Shown: positions 32,366-41,578, counted from the first letter of the stretch. The stretch is DNA of 64,000 bases from an uncultured bacterium (GCA_905214865.1 CAJMNO010000005.1:78345-142344); one strand, 5' to 3'. A program made the numbers and translations. The notes: generated by a model not told the origin, from the sequence alone.

Positions 32366-34399
32366 TTGAATCCTGTCCTCATCGTCATAGCCATCCTCGC
32401 GGTCATCCTGGTGGCGCTCCTCGTCGTCTTCTTCCTCGTCGGCAGGGGAGAGGCACGATTCACCTTCGACATCGGGGGGAACGCCCCCAAGGCGTCGGGC
32501 GGCTCGGACACCTCGTCCGAGACCGGGTTCAAGACCCGGCTCAACGGCCTGGGGATCTTCTCCGGCTCCATCATCGCGGTCATTCTCGCCCGGCTCTGGT
32601 CGATGCAGCTCATTTCGTCGGACGACTACTCCGCTCAGGCGGAGTCCAACAGGACCCGCACCATCTCGGTCGACGCGCCGCGTGGCCGGATCCTCGACCG
32701 CAACGGCGTGGAGCTCGTGACCAACCGGTCGTCTCTCGCGGTCATGGCAAAGAGCGACGTCGCAAACGACGAAATCGAGTGCAAGCTTCTCGCCAACCTC
32801 ATCGGCATGCCCGAGATGGCCGTAAAGCGCAAGGTCGAGGACGCCACCACCGGCGCGCAGAACCTGAGGACCGTCGCCGTGGACGTCTCGCGGCGCGTCG
32901 TCGCCTACGTGGAGGAGCACCCCTCACTCTTCGCCGGGGTGTCCATCGAGCAGAAGACGCAGCGCCTCTACCCCAACGGAACCCTGTGCGCCCACGTGCT
33001 GGGCTACACGGGCTCCATCACCCAGGAGCAGGTGGACAAGCTCGACTCCGACCAGTCCGCCTCGTCCATCGACTACGAGCTGGGCGACACGGTCGGCCAG
33101 GCGGGCGTCGAGTACCAGTACGAGAGCGTTCTCCAGGGCGTCAAGGGCGAGCAGGTGGTCTACGTGGACGCCAACGGGTCCGTGCTGTCCCAGTCAAGCT
33201 CGGTCGACCCGCAGAGCGGCTCGGACGTCACTCTGACCATCGACGCGACCATCCAGAAGGCGGCGGAGGAGTCCCTCTCCAAGCACATCGAGTCGCTCAG
33301 GACCTCGGGCAAGACCGAGTGTTACGAGGGGTGCGCCATCGCGATGGACGTCACCAACGGCGAGATCATCTGCATGGCGAGCGAGCCCACGTTCTCGCCG
33401 AGCGTCTTCATCGGGGGCATCTCGTCCGACGACTGGTCGGCGCTCTCGTCCGACGACTCCCACACGCCCATGGTCAACCGCGCCATATCGGGCCAGTACC
33501 CCTCCGCCTCCACCATCAAGCCCCTCTCCACCTTCGCCGCGCTCAACTACGGCATCGCCAACGTCAACTCCACCTACGACTGCACCGGCTACTGGACGGG
33601 CTTTGGCTCCGCGTACGGCAAGTACTGCTGGAACCATTCAGGGCACGGCGTCCTGGGGCTCGTGGGCGGCATCACCTACTCGTGCGATGTCGTCTTCTAC
33701 GAGATCGGCAAGGGCTTCTACTACTCCGACAACAAGGAGGGGCTGCAGGAGACCTACAAGCAGTGGGGCCTCGGCAGCAAGGAGGGCATCGACCTCCCGG
33801 GCGAGGCCGAGGGCCGCGTCCCCGACGCGGAGTGGAAGTGGAACTACTACAAGTCGTCCGACAACGACGCCCGCCAGTGGCAGGGCGGCGACGACGCCAA
33901 CCTGGTCATCGGCCAGGGCGACCTCCTCGTGACGCCACTCCAGATGCTCTGCGTGTATGCGGGGATCTCGCTCGACGGTGTCACGTGGAAGCCGCACGTG
34001 CTCAAGTCCGTCAACTCGAACGTGGGAAGCGGCTCGGTCGTGGAGTACAAGGACAGCAAGCTCAGGACCGTGGACGAGCAGTCCGAGTACATGGACCTCG
34101 TCCACGAGGGCCTCTCCGGGGTCATCTACAAGGAGTCGGAGGCCCAGGCCTCGCACTTCACCAACCTGTCCGTGCAGGTCGCGGGCAAGACGGGCACCGC
34201 CGAGACGTCGCACGCGGACCCGACGGGATGGTTCATTGCCTACGCCCCCTCGGACAACCCCAAGTACGTGGTCGCCTCGGTCATCGAGAACGGCGGGTTC
34301 GGCAGCGACGGCGCCATGTACGTGGTCCGCGACATCCTGGGCGCTATCTACAACGAGCCGGATACCTCCACCGAGGTCGACTCCTCGGGCGTGAGGTAG
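32366..34399 (+). CDS. mrdA: Penicillin-binding protein 2 (elongation transpeptidase)
   Basis: A class B PBP that cross-links peptidoglycan with RodA. The 677-aa protein has an N-terminal transmembrane helix, a second hydrophobic stretch near residue 65, a pedestal/dimer domain (VDAPRGRILDRNGVELV) and a transpeptidase domain. Active-site motifs: Ser382 in STIK (382-385), the SCD variant of SxN in TYSCDVVFYEIG, and KTGT at 608-611. The start is a TTG at 32366, 9 nt after mreD, with AAGGTCACGCC upstream. The gap to rodA is 11 nt. Confidence 0.95.
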   Translation: MNPVLIVIAILAVILVALLVVFFLVGRGEARFTFDIGGNAPKASGGSDTSSETGFKTRLNGLGIFSGSIIAVILARLWSMQLISSDDYSAQAESNRTRTISVDAPRGRILDRNGVELVTNRSSLAVMAKSDVANDEIECKLLANLIGMPEMAVKRKVEDATTGAQNLRTVAVDVSRRVVAYVEEHPSLFAGVSIEQKTQRLYPNGTLCAHVLGYTGSITQEQVDKLDSDQSASSIDYELGDTVGQAGVEYQYESVLQGVKGEQVVYVDANGSVLSQSSSVDPQSGSDVTLTIDATIQKAAEESLSKHIESLRTSGKTECYEGCAIAMDVTNGEIICMASEPTFSPSVFIGGISSDDWSALSSDDSHTPMVNRAISGQYPSASTIKPLSTFAALNYGIANVNSTYDCTGYWTGFGSAYGKYCWNHSGHGVLGLVGGITYSCDVVFYEIGKGFYYSDNKEGLQETYKQWGLGSKEGIDLPGEAEGRVPDAEWKWNYYKSSDNDARQWQGGDDANLVIGQGDLLVTPLQMLCVYAGISLDGVTWKPHVLKSVNSNVGSGSVVEYKDSKLRTVDEQSEYMDLVHEGLSGVIYKESEAQASHFTNLSVQVAGKTGTAETSHADPTGWFIAYAPSDNPKYVVASVIENGGFGSDGAMYVVRDILGAIYNEPDTSTEVDSSGVR

Positions 34400-34410
34400 G
34401 GAGGTGCGAG

Positions 34411-35631
34411 ATGTCGGGAAAGCCCACGCTGCCAACCGAGAGACGCCAGGGGGGTCCGCTGGGAGGGCTCCTCTCGCGGTTTGGCTCCACCCGCGGCCGC
34501 GGCAGGGTCCGTGCGGGCAGGGGAGGGCTGTTCTACCTCCCGCAGCTCATACCCGCCATCGGCCTGATCGTCTACGGCGCCGTCGTGATCTGGTCCGCCT
34601 CGCTCACCATCTCGGACGCGTCGTTCCCTCGCCACCTCTTCGGCATCGCCCTGGGCATGGTCGCTGCCTACCTCGTGTGGCGCTACGACTACCGGGCGCT
34701 CGCCAACATGTCAAAGGCGCTCCTGGTCATCGACGTCGTGCTCATGCTCCTGCCGAGCGTCCCCGGCCTCAGCCACTCGGCGCTGGGCATGACGGGGTGG
34801 ATCAGGATCCCCATCATCGGCTTCACGTTCCAGCCGTCCGAGGTGGCCAAGCTCGTGACCATCTACCTCATGGCGTCTCTCGGTGCGGAGTACAACGGCA
34901 AGATCGAGCACCTCCGGGACTACCTCAAGCTGTGCGGCATGCTCGCGATACCCTTCATCCTCATCCTCACACAGCCCGACCTGGGAACCGGCCTCATCAT
35001 CCTCGTGACGGGCGCCGCCATCATCATCTGCTCCGGTGCCAGGAAGACCTGGGTCATCGCGACCATCGCCGGCATCGTGGCGCTCGCCGCCCTCGTGGTT
35101 GCCACGTCCATGTCGCCGGGGCTCCCGCACCTGCTCAAGACCTACCAGCTCAAGCGCCTCATTGTGTTCGTGGACCCGTCCGTGGACCCCTCGGGCGACG
35201 GCTACAACCTGGCCCAGGCAAAGATCGCGGTCGGCTCCGGCGGGCTGCTGGGCAAGGGCATCGGCAACGCCTCGCAGGCGGGCAGCGGTTTCCTCCCCGA
35301 GGCCCATACCGACTTCGTGTTCGCCCTTTTGGCCGAGGAGTTCGGCTTCGTGGGGTCGGTGCTCCTCCTCGCCCTGTTCGGCGCCATGATCTTCGCCACC
35401 ATCTCGCTCGCCCAGCGCGTCGAGTCCCCGTTTGGCAAGCTCGTCCTCGTCGGCTGCGTGGCCATGTGGTCCTTCCAGCTGCTCGAGAACGTGGGCATGT
35501 GCATCGGCATCATGCCCATCACCGGCATCCCGTTGCCGTTCATCAGCTTTGGGTCGTCGTCCATGCTCGCCCAGTGCGCCTCGATCGGGATGGTGCAGTC
35601 CGTGTGGCGGCACAGGCCAAAGGCCGCATAG
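34411..35631 (+). CDS. rodA: RodA peptidoglycan glycosyltransferase (SEDS family)
   Basis: Polymerises lipid II for lateral wall growth, paired with PBP2 just upstream. The 406-aa polytopic protein shows SEDS landmarks: FQPSEVAKLVTIYLMAS, LTQPDLGTGLIIL, FLPEAHTDFVFALLAEEFGF and GIPLPFISFGSSSMLAQ. An unusual basic N-terminus of about 35 residues (RFGSTRGRGRVRAGRGG) precedes helix 1. The ATG at 34411 follows GGGAGGTGCGAG; the frame is open far upstream but that part overlaps mrdA. It ends the mre operon. Confidence 0.96.
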   Translation: MSGKPTLPTERRQGGPLGGLLSRFGSTRGRGRVRAGRGGLFYLPQLIPAIGLIVYGAVVIWSASLTISDASFPRHLFGIALGMVAAYLVWRYDYRALANMSKALLVIDVVLMLLPSVPGLSHSALGMTGWIRIPIIGFTFQPSEVAKLVTIYLMASLGAEYNGKIEHLRDYLKLCGMLAIPFILILTQPDLGTGLIILVTGAAIIICSGARKTWVIATIAGIVALAALVVATSMSPGLPHLLKTYQLKRLIVFVDPSVDPSGDGYNLAQAKIAVGSGGLLGKGIGNASQAGSGFLPEAHTDFVFALLAEEFGFVGSVLLLALFGAMIFATISLAQRVESPFGKLVLVGCVAMWSFQLLENVGMCIGIMPITGIPLPFISFGSSSMLAQCASIGMVQSVWRHRPKAA

Positions 35632-35678
35632 GGCACCGCCTGCCGCTGCGGTTGGCGGGGGAGAGGGCCGGGCGCCCT

Positions 35679-35706
35679 TTGTTGACGCCGCCCCCGCGGG
35701 TAGAAT
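35679..35706 (+). promoter_or_regulatory. Possible promoter upstream of the DUF697 gene
   Basis: TTGTTG (35679-35684), 16-bp spacer, TAGAAT (35701-35706) in the context GGGTAGAAT. It is the only promoter-like sequence in the 126-bp gap after rodA. Confidence 0.45.
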
Positions 35707-35757
35707 GGCGTCGTCGCACTTTGGTTTAGGGGCTATTCGGTTTGGCAGGAGAGCGGT

Positions 35758-36732
35758 ATGGCGAGAAGGCATTCCCTCACGCTGGGTGACGTCGCTAAGG
35801 TCATGGGGTCGGGGCGCGAGTCGCAGCGCCGCCGGTCGGAGGGGGTGTCGCTTGCCGTGATGGTTGGCGAGGGCGCGTCGGCGACCATCGCGCGCGCCGT
35901 CAGGGAGGCCCTCCTCCCGCAGAACGAGACCACCTTCGTCTCGGCGCTCCCGCTCGAGGGGGCCGTCCCCGCGGGCGTGGACGCTGTGGTCATCCTCCCG
36001 GGAAGCCCCGAGGCGGCCGCCGAGCGGGCGGTGGATGCCGCGCGCATGGGCATACCCGCCGCCATCCTGGTGTGCTCTCAGGTGGAGGAGCGTCCCGTGC
36101 AGGCGGGCGAGGACGTCGCGAGCCTGGTCACGTACCTCTCCGCCGCCAACGAGCGCGTGGCGGTCGACAAGCTCTGCGAGTGGCTCGTGGGTGCCTGCGC
36201 CCCCAAGTCCATTGCGCTGGCTGCCGGGATCCCCGCGTGTCGGCAGAACGTAGTCCGCTCGCTCGTCAGGTCGTGCGCCCTCGCCAACGTGGGCGTGGGC
36301 GTCGTCGACCTCCTGCCCGGGGCGGACCTTCCCGTCATGGCGGCAAGCCAGGCGCGTCTCGCCTTCGACGTGGCGGCGGCGTACGACCGCAGGCTCTCCG
36401 CCTCCGACTTTGGCCTGATCGCCGGCGGGGTCGTGCTCGCGGGGCTGGGCTACCGCTCCGTCTCTCGCTCCGTCTCCCGTGCGCTCCCTCCGCTCGCATG
36501 GGCGGTTCGGGGCGGCGTCGCCTTTGCCGGGACGGTCGCCACGGGGGCGGTCGCCCGCGCCTGCGCCTCGGGGACGACGCCGCAGCGGGTCGCCGAGGCA
36601 GCCGCCGGGGGCATCGGGAAGGGCATCGAGGAGCTGTCCGCGCGTCTCTCCCAGATTCTTTCCCGGCGGGGGAGAGAGGACCGCGGCCCCGTTGGCCCCG
36701 GCTACATCTCGTTGGGCGGTGAGGGCGAGTGA
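35758..36732 (+). CDS. DUF697-like protein of unknown function
   Basis: The 324-aa protein has an N-terminal half that looks like a degenerate nucleotide-binding or sensor domain (VSLAVMVGEGASATIARAV, GVDAVVILPGSPEAA) but has no Walker A motif. The C-terminal half resembles DUF697: QNVVRSLVRSCALANVGVG, AASQARLAFDVAAAYDRRL and a long hydrophobic stretch SRALPPLAWAVRGGVAFAGT, which may be membrane-embedded. DUF697 proteins are often paired with small GTPases; none is fused here. The ATG at 35758 follows GGCAGGAGAGCGGT. The last four bases (GTGA) overlap the radical SAM gene, so the two are translationally coupled. Confidence 0.72.
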   Translation: MARRHSLTLGDVAKVMGSGRESQRRRSEGVSLAVMVGEGASATIARAVREALLPQNETTFVSALPLEGAVPAGVDAVVILPGSPEAAAERAVDAARMGIPAAILVCSQVEERPVQAGEDVASLVTYLSAANERVAVDKLCEWLVGACAPKSIALAAGIPACRQNVVRSLVRSCALANVGVGVVDLLPGADLPVMAASQARLAFDVAAAYDRRLSASDFGLIAGGVVLAGLGYRSVSRSVSRALPPLAWAVRGGVAFAGTVATGAVARACASGTTPQRVAEAAAGGIGKGIEELSARLSQILSRRGREDRGPVGPGYISLGGEGE

Positions 36733-38612
36733 GGCTTCCGAGGCAGGACTGGTACCCCCGGCTCGAGCCGCTCCTGGGCAAGGTCGAGAAGCCGTCGCGC
36801 TACCTAGACCACGAGTGGGGCGCCGTGGAGAGTCAGGACGGCCCCTTCCACGTGTGCATGATATACCCCGACGTCTACGACGTGGGGCAGCCCAACCTGG
36901 GCATCGCGATCCTCTACCAGGCCATCAACCGCCAGGAGGGAATGTCGTGCGAGAGGGGCTTCCTCCCCTGGGTCGACATGGCGGACCTCATGCGGGCGGA
37001 GGGGATCCCGCTCCTCTCGCTCGAGACGTCGTCCCCCGTGGCGTCCTTCGACGTCGTGGGGTTCACGCTTGCGCACGAGATGGCGTGCACCAACATCGTC
37101 GAGGCCCTGGACCTCGCGGGCATACCCCTGCGCGCGGGGGAGCGCTCCGAGGACGACCCGGTCGTCTTCGCCGGCGGCCCCTCGGTGTGGAACTCCGAGC
37201 CGGTGAGCCCCATGTTCGACGCCATCCTCCTCGGGGACGGCGAGGAGGGCCTGGTCGAGATGTGCGCCCTCGTCCGCGACCTCAGGGGGAGGGGCGCGGC
37301 ACGCTCCGACATCCTCAAGGCGCTCGCACGCCTCGACGGGGTGTACGTACCCTCCCTGTACGATGTCGAGGTCGGGCCGACCACCACGCGGTGGGGCAGG
37401 GCCGTCCCCAAGCCGGGGAGCGGCGCCCCCAAGGTCGTGAGGAAGCGGTGCATCCCCGACCTCTCCGTGACCGACCCGCTCCCCCAGAAGATCGTCCCCT
37501 ACGTGGGACTGGTGCAGGACAGGCTCGCGGTGGAGGTCCTGCGCGGGTGCGCCCGGGGGTGCCGGTTCTGCCAGGCGGGCATCACCTACCGCCCGGTGAG
37601 GGAGCGCCCCGCCGAGCAGGTCGTCGAGGCCGCCGAGGAGGGGCTGGCGTGGATGGGGTACGACGAGGTCTCGCTCACCTCGCTCTCGACCACCGACCAC
37701 TCCCAGTGCGCGGGGATGCTGCACCGGCTCAACGCGGACCTCTCCCCCCAGGGCGTCAGGGTCTCCATCCCCTCGCAGCGCCTCGACTCGTTTGGGGTCG
37801 AGATGGCGCAGGAGGTCGGCGGATCCAAGAAGGGTGGCCTCACGTTCGCGCCCGAGGCCGGCACGCAGCGCCTGCGCGACGTGATCAACAAGAACGTGAC
37901 CGAGGACGACATCGACGCCGCCGCGCGCAACGCCTTCGAGCGTGGCTGGAGGCGCATGAAGCTCTACTTCATGATGGGCCTCCCCACCGAGACGGACGAG
38001 GACATCGTCGCGATCCCCGAGGTCGCGCAGCGCGTGCTGGACATTGGGCGCGAGGTCGTGGGAAGGGGCCGCAAGAGCGGTGTCTCCGTCTCCATCTCGG
38101 TTGCCGTGTTCGTGCCCAAGGCGCACACGCCGTTCCAGTGGGCCCCGCAGCTCGAGCTGTCCGAGGTGCGCAGGCGGCAGGCCCTGCTCCTCTCGTCCAC
38201 CCACGACCGCGACATCCGGGTGAGCTACCACGACGCCGAGGTCTCCCTCGTGGAGGCGGTGCTCTCGAAGGTCGGCCGCGGCGGCTTCGACCTGATCCTT
38301 GAGGCATGGCGGCGCGGGTGCCGCTTCGACGCCTGGACGGACCAGTTCGACTTCTCGCGCTGGGAGGAGGCGGCACGGGCCGTCGGCATCGACCTGGTCG
38401 AGGTCGCGAGCGCGCCTCTCGCCCTCAATGTCGAATTCCCGTGGGAGCACACGAGCCCGGGCGTCTCGAAGGGGTTCCTCCAGCGGGAGTGGAGGCGTGC
38501 CGCCGAGGGCGTGACCACCCCGGACTGCACCATGACCAGCTGCACGGGGTGCGGCGTGTGCCCCACGCTCGAGGTCGACAATGTGATCTGGGGTGACCGC
38601 CATGCCAGGTAG
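36729..38612 (+). CDS. B12-binding-type radical SAM protein (TIGR03960-like)
   Basis: The 627-aa protein has an N-terminal cobalamin-binding-like region (VCMIYPDVYDVGQPNLGIAI, VFAGGPSVWNSEPVSPMFDA, LLGDGEEG). The radical SAM barrel has the [4Fe-4S] triad CARGCRFC (Cys274, 278, 281) and GLTFAPEAGTQRLRD. A C-terminal cysteine cluster CTMTSCTGCGVC may bind a second cluster. The reaction is unknown. It is encoded just before a small partner (38602) and rplU-rpmA-obg, the usual neighbourhood, which hints at a role in RNA or ribosome modification (inference). The start is the GTG at 36729, overlapping the previous stop. Confidence 0.9.
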   Translation: MRLPRQDWYPRLEPLLGKVEKPSRYLDHEWGAVESQDGPFHVCMIYPDVYDVGQPNLGIAILYQAINRQEGMSCERGFLPWVDMADLMRAEGIPLLSLETSSPVASFDVVGFTLAHEMACTNIVEALDLAGIPLRAGERSEDDPVVFAGGPSVWNSEPVSPMFDAILLGDGEEGLVEMCALVRDLRGRGAARSDILKALARLDGVYVPSLYDVEVGPTTTRWGRAVPKPGSGAPKVVRKRCIPDLSVTDPLPQKIVPYVGLVQDRLAVEVLRGCARGCRFCQAGITYRPVRERPAEQVVEAAEEGLAWMGYDEVSLTSLSTTDHSQCAGMLHRLNADLSPQGVRVSIPSQRLDSFGVEMAQEVGGSKKGGLTFAPEAGTQRLRDVINKNVTEDDIDAAARNAFERGWRRMKLYFMMGLPTETDEDIVAIPEVAQRVLDIGREVVGRGRKSGVSVSISVAVFVPKAHTPFQWAPQLELSEVRRRQALLLSSTHDRDIRVSYHDAEVSLVEAVLSKVGRGGFDLILEAWRRGCRFDAWTDQFDFSRWEEAARAVGIDLVEVASAPLALNVEFPWEHTSPGVSKGFLQREWRRAAEGVTTPDCTMTSCTGCGVCPTLEVDNVIWGDRHAR

Positions 38613-39300
38613 GGAGCAGCTCCACAGGCTTCGCGTCGAGTACGGCAAGGACGGGCGCCTGGCGTACCTGGGCCACCTCGAGGTGATAAACACCATGGGC
38701 CGCTGCATCCGCCGCTCGGGCCTCCCGTTCTCGGTGGGCAACGGCTTCGCGCGGCGCATCAGGCTCCAGTTCTCCCAGGCGCTCCCCGTGGGTGCGTCCT
38801 CGCGCTGCGAGTACTACGACCTGCTCTTGACCGACCGCGTGAACGAGGGCGAGGCGCTCGTCAGGCTCAGGGGCGCGACCCCCGCGGGCCTCGCGCCCGT
38901 ATGGTGCGGATACGTCCCCAGGGAGCTTCCCGCCCTCGAGGCGTGGCTCACCCGCTCCGCCTGGGAGGTGTCCTTCTCCCGGGGGGTTGACCGCGATGCC
39001 CTCGACGGCGCGCTGCGGCAGCTTCGCGACCGTGGCTCCCTCGAGTACATGAGGGGGGAGAAGAGAAAGGTCGTGGACCTGGGCCAGACCCTCGTCGGGT
39101 GGGACTGGGACGAGCCGGGGGTGCTTACGCTCCAGACGCGGGCAACCAATCAGGCGTCGCTCAGGCCGGCGGTCCTGCTCTCAGCCGCCCAGGGGGTCCT
39201 TGGGCGAGAGGTGCCGCCCTACTCGGTGTGCCGCGTGGGCCTGTGGCACGAGGGGGTTGATGGTTCTCTTGTGGAGGGGCTCGATACGAGGTCAGGGTAG
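38602..39300 (+). CDS. Radical SAM-linked protein (TIGR03936/DUF2344-like)
   Basis: The 232-aa partner of the preceding radical SAM enzyme; the two are separate here but fused in some genomes. The N-terminus LRVEYGKDGRLAYLGHLEVI, with RCIRRSGLPFSVGNGFARRI and LPVGASSRCEYYDLLL, is typical of the family. Function is unknown. ATG 38602 is preferred; GTG 38593 adds three residues. Either way the gene overlaps the end of the radical SAM gene by 11-20 nt. Confidence 0.88.
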   Translation: MPGREQLHRLRVEYGKDGRLAYLGHLEVINTMGRCIRRSGLPFSVGNGFARRIRLQFSQALPVGASSRCEYYDLLLTDRVNEGEALVRLRGATPAGLAPVWCGYVPRELPALEAWLTRSAWEVSFSRGVDRDALDGALRQLRDRGSLEYMRGEKRKVVDLGQTLVGWDWDEPGVLTLQTRATNQASLRPAVLLSAAQGVLGREVPPYSVCRVGLWHEGVDGSLVEGLDTRSG

Positions 39301-39356
39301 GCGTTTGCCCGCTATTCTGTGCAAGGCGTGGTCTGTTCGCGAAGTGTGGCGTTCTG

Positions 39357-39385
39357 TTGACCGGGCGGCCCATCGCTAGTATGAT
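39357..39385 (+). promoter_or_regulatory. Promoter of rplU-rpmA
   Basis: TTGACC (39357-39362), exact 17-bp spacer, TATGAT (39380-39385), leaving a leader of about 35 nt before rplU. Confidence 0.82.
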
Positions 39386-39426
39386 AGTTGGCTGTTGCAC
39401 TACAACCAGTAATGAAGGGCTCACAC

Positions 39427-39771
39427 ATGTACGCAATCGTTACCACTGGTGGCAAGCAGTATAAGGTTGCCAAGGGCGACATCATTGATGTCGAGAAGCT
39501 CAACGCGCAGCCTGGCGACTCCGTCGAGCTTGACGTTCTCCTTCTGAACGACGGCAAGCAGACCATCGTTGACACTGCCACGCTCGAGGGCAAGAAGGTC
39601 ACCGCCCAGGTCCTGGACCAGTTCAAGGGCGAGAAGCAGCTCGTCTTCAAGTTCCACAAGCGCAAGCGCTATCACCGCACCAAGGGTCACCGTCAGAACC
39701 TCACCAAGCTCCAGATCTCCGAGCTTCCCCTGGAGGGCGCTGCGGCCAAGTCCGCCAGCAGCGAGGAGTAG
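39427..39771 (+). CDS. rplU: 50S ribosomal protein L21
   Basis: The 114-aa protein begins MYAIVTTGGKQYKV and carries the basic RNA-binding KRKRYHRTKGHRQ stretch. It binds 23S rRNA in the large subunit. The ATG at 39427 has AAGGG upstream. A short acidic/Ala C-terminal extension is present. It is cotranscribed with rpmA, 42 nt downstream. Confidence 0.98.
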   Translation: MYAIVTTGGKQYKVAKGDIIDVEKLNAQPGDSVELDVLLLNDGKQTIVDTATLEGKKVTAQVLDQFKGEKQLVFKFHKRKRYHRTKGHRQNLTKLQISELPLEGAAAKSASSEE

Positions 39772-39813
39772 CGTTCATAGCTTCGTAACATCTTCAGATA
39801 GGCAGGTATCACA

Positions 39814-40062
39814 ATGGCACACAAGAAGGGTCTGGGCTCCTCTCGCAACGGGCGCGACTCCAACGCCCAGCGTCTCGGCACCAAGGTCTTTGGCGGCCAG
39901 TCCATCAAGACCGGTCAGATTATCGTCCGTCAGCGCGGCACCCACATCACCCCGGGCGAGAACGTTGGCCGCGGCAAGGACGACACCCTGTTCGCCCTTG
40001 CGGACGGCACGGTCGAGTTCACCAAGGGTGCGAAGCACTACGTCCACGTTCGTACTGCGTAG
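39814..40062 (+). CDS. rpmA: 50S ribosomal protein L27
   Basis: The 82-aa protein starts directly with MAHKKGLGSSRNGRDSNAQ, so it lacks the cleaved N-terminal extension found in many Firmicutes. Its N-terminus reaches the peptidyl transferase centre. ATG 39814. A strong terminator follows, separating it from obg. Confidence 0.98.
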   Translation: MAHKKGLGSSRNGRDSNAQRLGTKVFGGQSIKTGQIIVRQRGTHITPGENVGRGKDDTLFALADGTVEFTKGAKHYVHVRTA

Positions 40063-40082
40063 CCCTATCGCATAGAATGTTT

Positions 40083-40115
40083 GGCGCCCCAATGTTCCCA
40101 TTGGGGCGCCTTTTT
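40083..40115 (+). terminator. Terminator between rpmA and obg
   Basis: A perfect 12-bp stem GGCGCCCCAATG/CATTGGGGCGCC with a TTCC loop and TTTTT. The obg start is only 51 nt on, so obg depends on read-through or a promoter hidden in or before this hairpin. Confidence 0.93.
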
Positions 40116-40165
40116 GCATCAAGAGCGGGGATTCCCCGCATGCGCCACAAAGTGGGGAGGCCATC

Positions 40166-41578
40166 ATGCCAACCAGCACGTTTACCGACCTGTGCAGGAT
40201 CAACGTCAAGGGGGGCGACGGAGGGGCCGGCTGCATGTCGTTCCGTCGCGAGGCATTCGTTCCCAAGGGCGGTCCCGACGGCGGCGACGGTGGCCGGGGC
40301 GGCGACGTCGTCCTCGCGACCGACCCGCAGCTCTCGTCCCTCATCGACTTCAGGTACAAGCACCACTTCAGGGCCGAGCGAGGCACTCACGGAAAGGGCG
40401 CCCGCAGGCACGGGAGCGACGGGGAGGACCTTGTCCTGCGCGTCCCCCTCGGCACGGTCGTGAGGGAGCTCGACCCCCTCACCATGAAGCCGCTCTACCA
40501 GATCGCCGACCTCACCAAACCCGGTCAGAGGGTCATCGTGGCCCCGGGCGGCCTGGGTGGCAGGGGCAACATCCACTTCGTCACCTCGGTCAGGAGGGCA
40601 CCCGCCTTCGCCGAGAAGGGCGAGCCCGCCATCGAGCACTGGATCGAGCTCGAGATGAAGCTCATGGCCGACGCGGCGCTCGTGGGGATGCCGTCCGTGG
40701 GGAAGAGCTCCATCATCGCCAGGATCTCGGCGGCGCGCCCCAAGATCGCCGACTACCCCTTCACCACGCTCACGCCCAACCTCGGCGTCGCGCGCTCCAA
40801 GCTCGGCGACTCCTTCGTCGTTGCGGACGTCCCCGGCCTCATCGAGGGCGCCAGCGAGGGCAAGGGCCTGGGGCACCAGTTCCTGCGCCACATCGAGAGG
40901 ACCGCCCTCATCATCCACGTGGTGGACGTCACGGGCGGGTACGAGGGGCGAGACCCCGTGGAGGACTACCACACCATCAACGCTGAGCTCTCCGCCTATG
41001 CCAGCGAGCTTGCCGAGAGGCCCCAGATCGTCCTTGCCAACAAGTGTGACATCCCTGGGTGCGAGGAGGCCGTGGAGCGCGTCCGCAGGGAGGCCGAGGC
41101 AGACGGCCACAGGTTCTTTGCCGTCTCCGCCGCCACCGGCGAGGGGCTCGAGGACTTCGTGACCGAGTGTGCGCTCATGGTGAAGGAACTCAGGGCACAG
41201 GCCGTGGTCGAGGAGGAGGACGGGCTCACCAACCAGGAGATGGAGTGGGAGCGGCAGAGGAGGGACCGCGCCATCCACATCGCCCAGGAGTCAAGGGGCA
41301 TCTGGAGGGTCTCGGGCGGCGCCATCGAGCGCATGGTGGTCCAGACCGACTGGAACAACGACGAGGCGGTCTCGTTCCTCCAGCATCGCTTCGACCGCGC
41401 GGGGCTTGACGAGAAGCTCACGCGTGCCGGCGTCAAGCCGGGCGACGAGGTCCGCATCCTGGGCTTCTCCTTCGAGTTCGAGGGCGAGGGCACGCAGGAC
41501 GACTACTCCGAGCTCGACGACTCCGACGACGCCCTGGTCGAGGAGGTCGCCGGCGACCAGGCGGGGGAGGAGTCCTGA
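40166..41578 (+). CDS. obg: Obg/CgtA ribosome-assembly GTPase
   Basis: A large-subunit assembly and stringent-response GTPase. The 470-aa protein has the glycine-rich Obg fold (VKGGDGGAGCMSFRREAFVP), the G domain with G1 GMPSVGKSS, G3 DVPGLIEGA and NKCD, and a C-terminal OCT domain (VSGGAIERMVVQTDWNNDEA) ending in an acidic tail. ATG 40166. Its stop overlaps proB in a TGATG junction. Confidence 0.97.
   Translation: MPTSTFTDLCRINVKGGDGGAGCMSFRREAFVPKGGPDGGDGGRGGDVVLATDPQLSSLIDFRYKHHFRAERGTHGKGARRHGSDGEDLVLRVPLGTVVRELDPLTMKPLYQIADLTKPGQRVIVAPGGLGGRGNIHFVTSVRRAPAFAEKGEPAIEHWIELEMKLMADAALVGMPSVGKSSIIARISAARPKIADYPFTTLTPNLGVARSKLGDSFVVADVPGLIEGASEGKGLGHQFLRHIERTALIIHVVDVTGGYEGRDPVEDYHTINAELSAYASELAERPQIVLANKCDIPGCEEAVERVRREAEADGHRFFAVSAATGEGLEDFVTECALMVKELRAQAVVEEEDGLTNQEMEWERQRRDRAIHIAQESRGIWRVSGGAIERMVVQTDWNNDEAVSFLQHRFDRAGLDEKLTRAGVKPGDEVRILGFSFEFEGEGTQDDYSELDDSDDALVEEVAGDQAGEES

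Noticed and set aside
32779..34410. Upstream part of the 950-aa frame that contains rodA
   Set aside because: This part overlaps mrdA out of frame; the rodA start is the ATG at 34411 with its own ribosome binding site.
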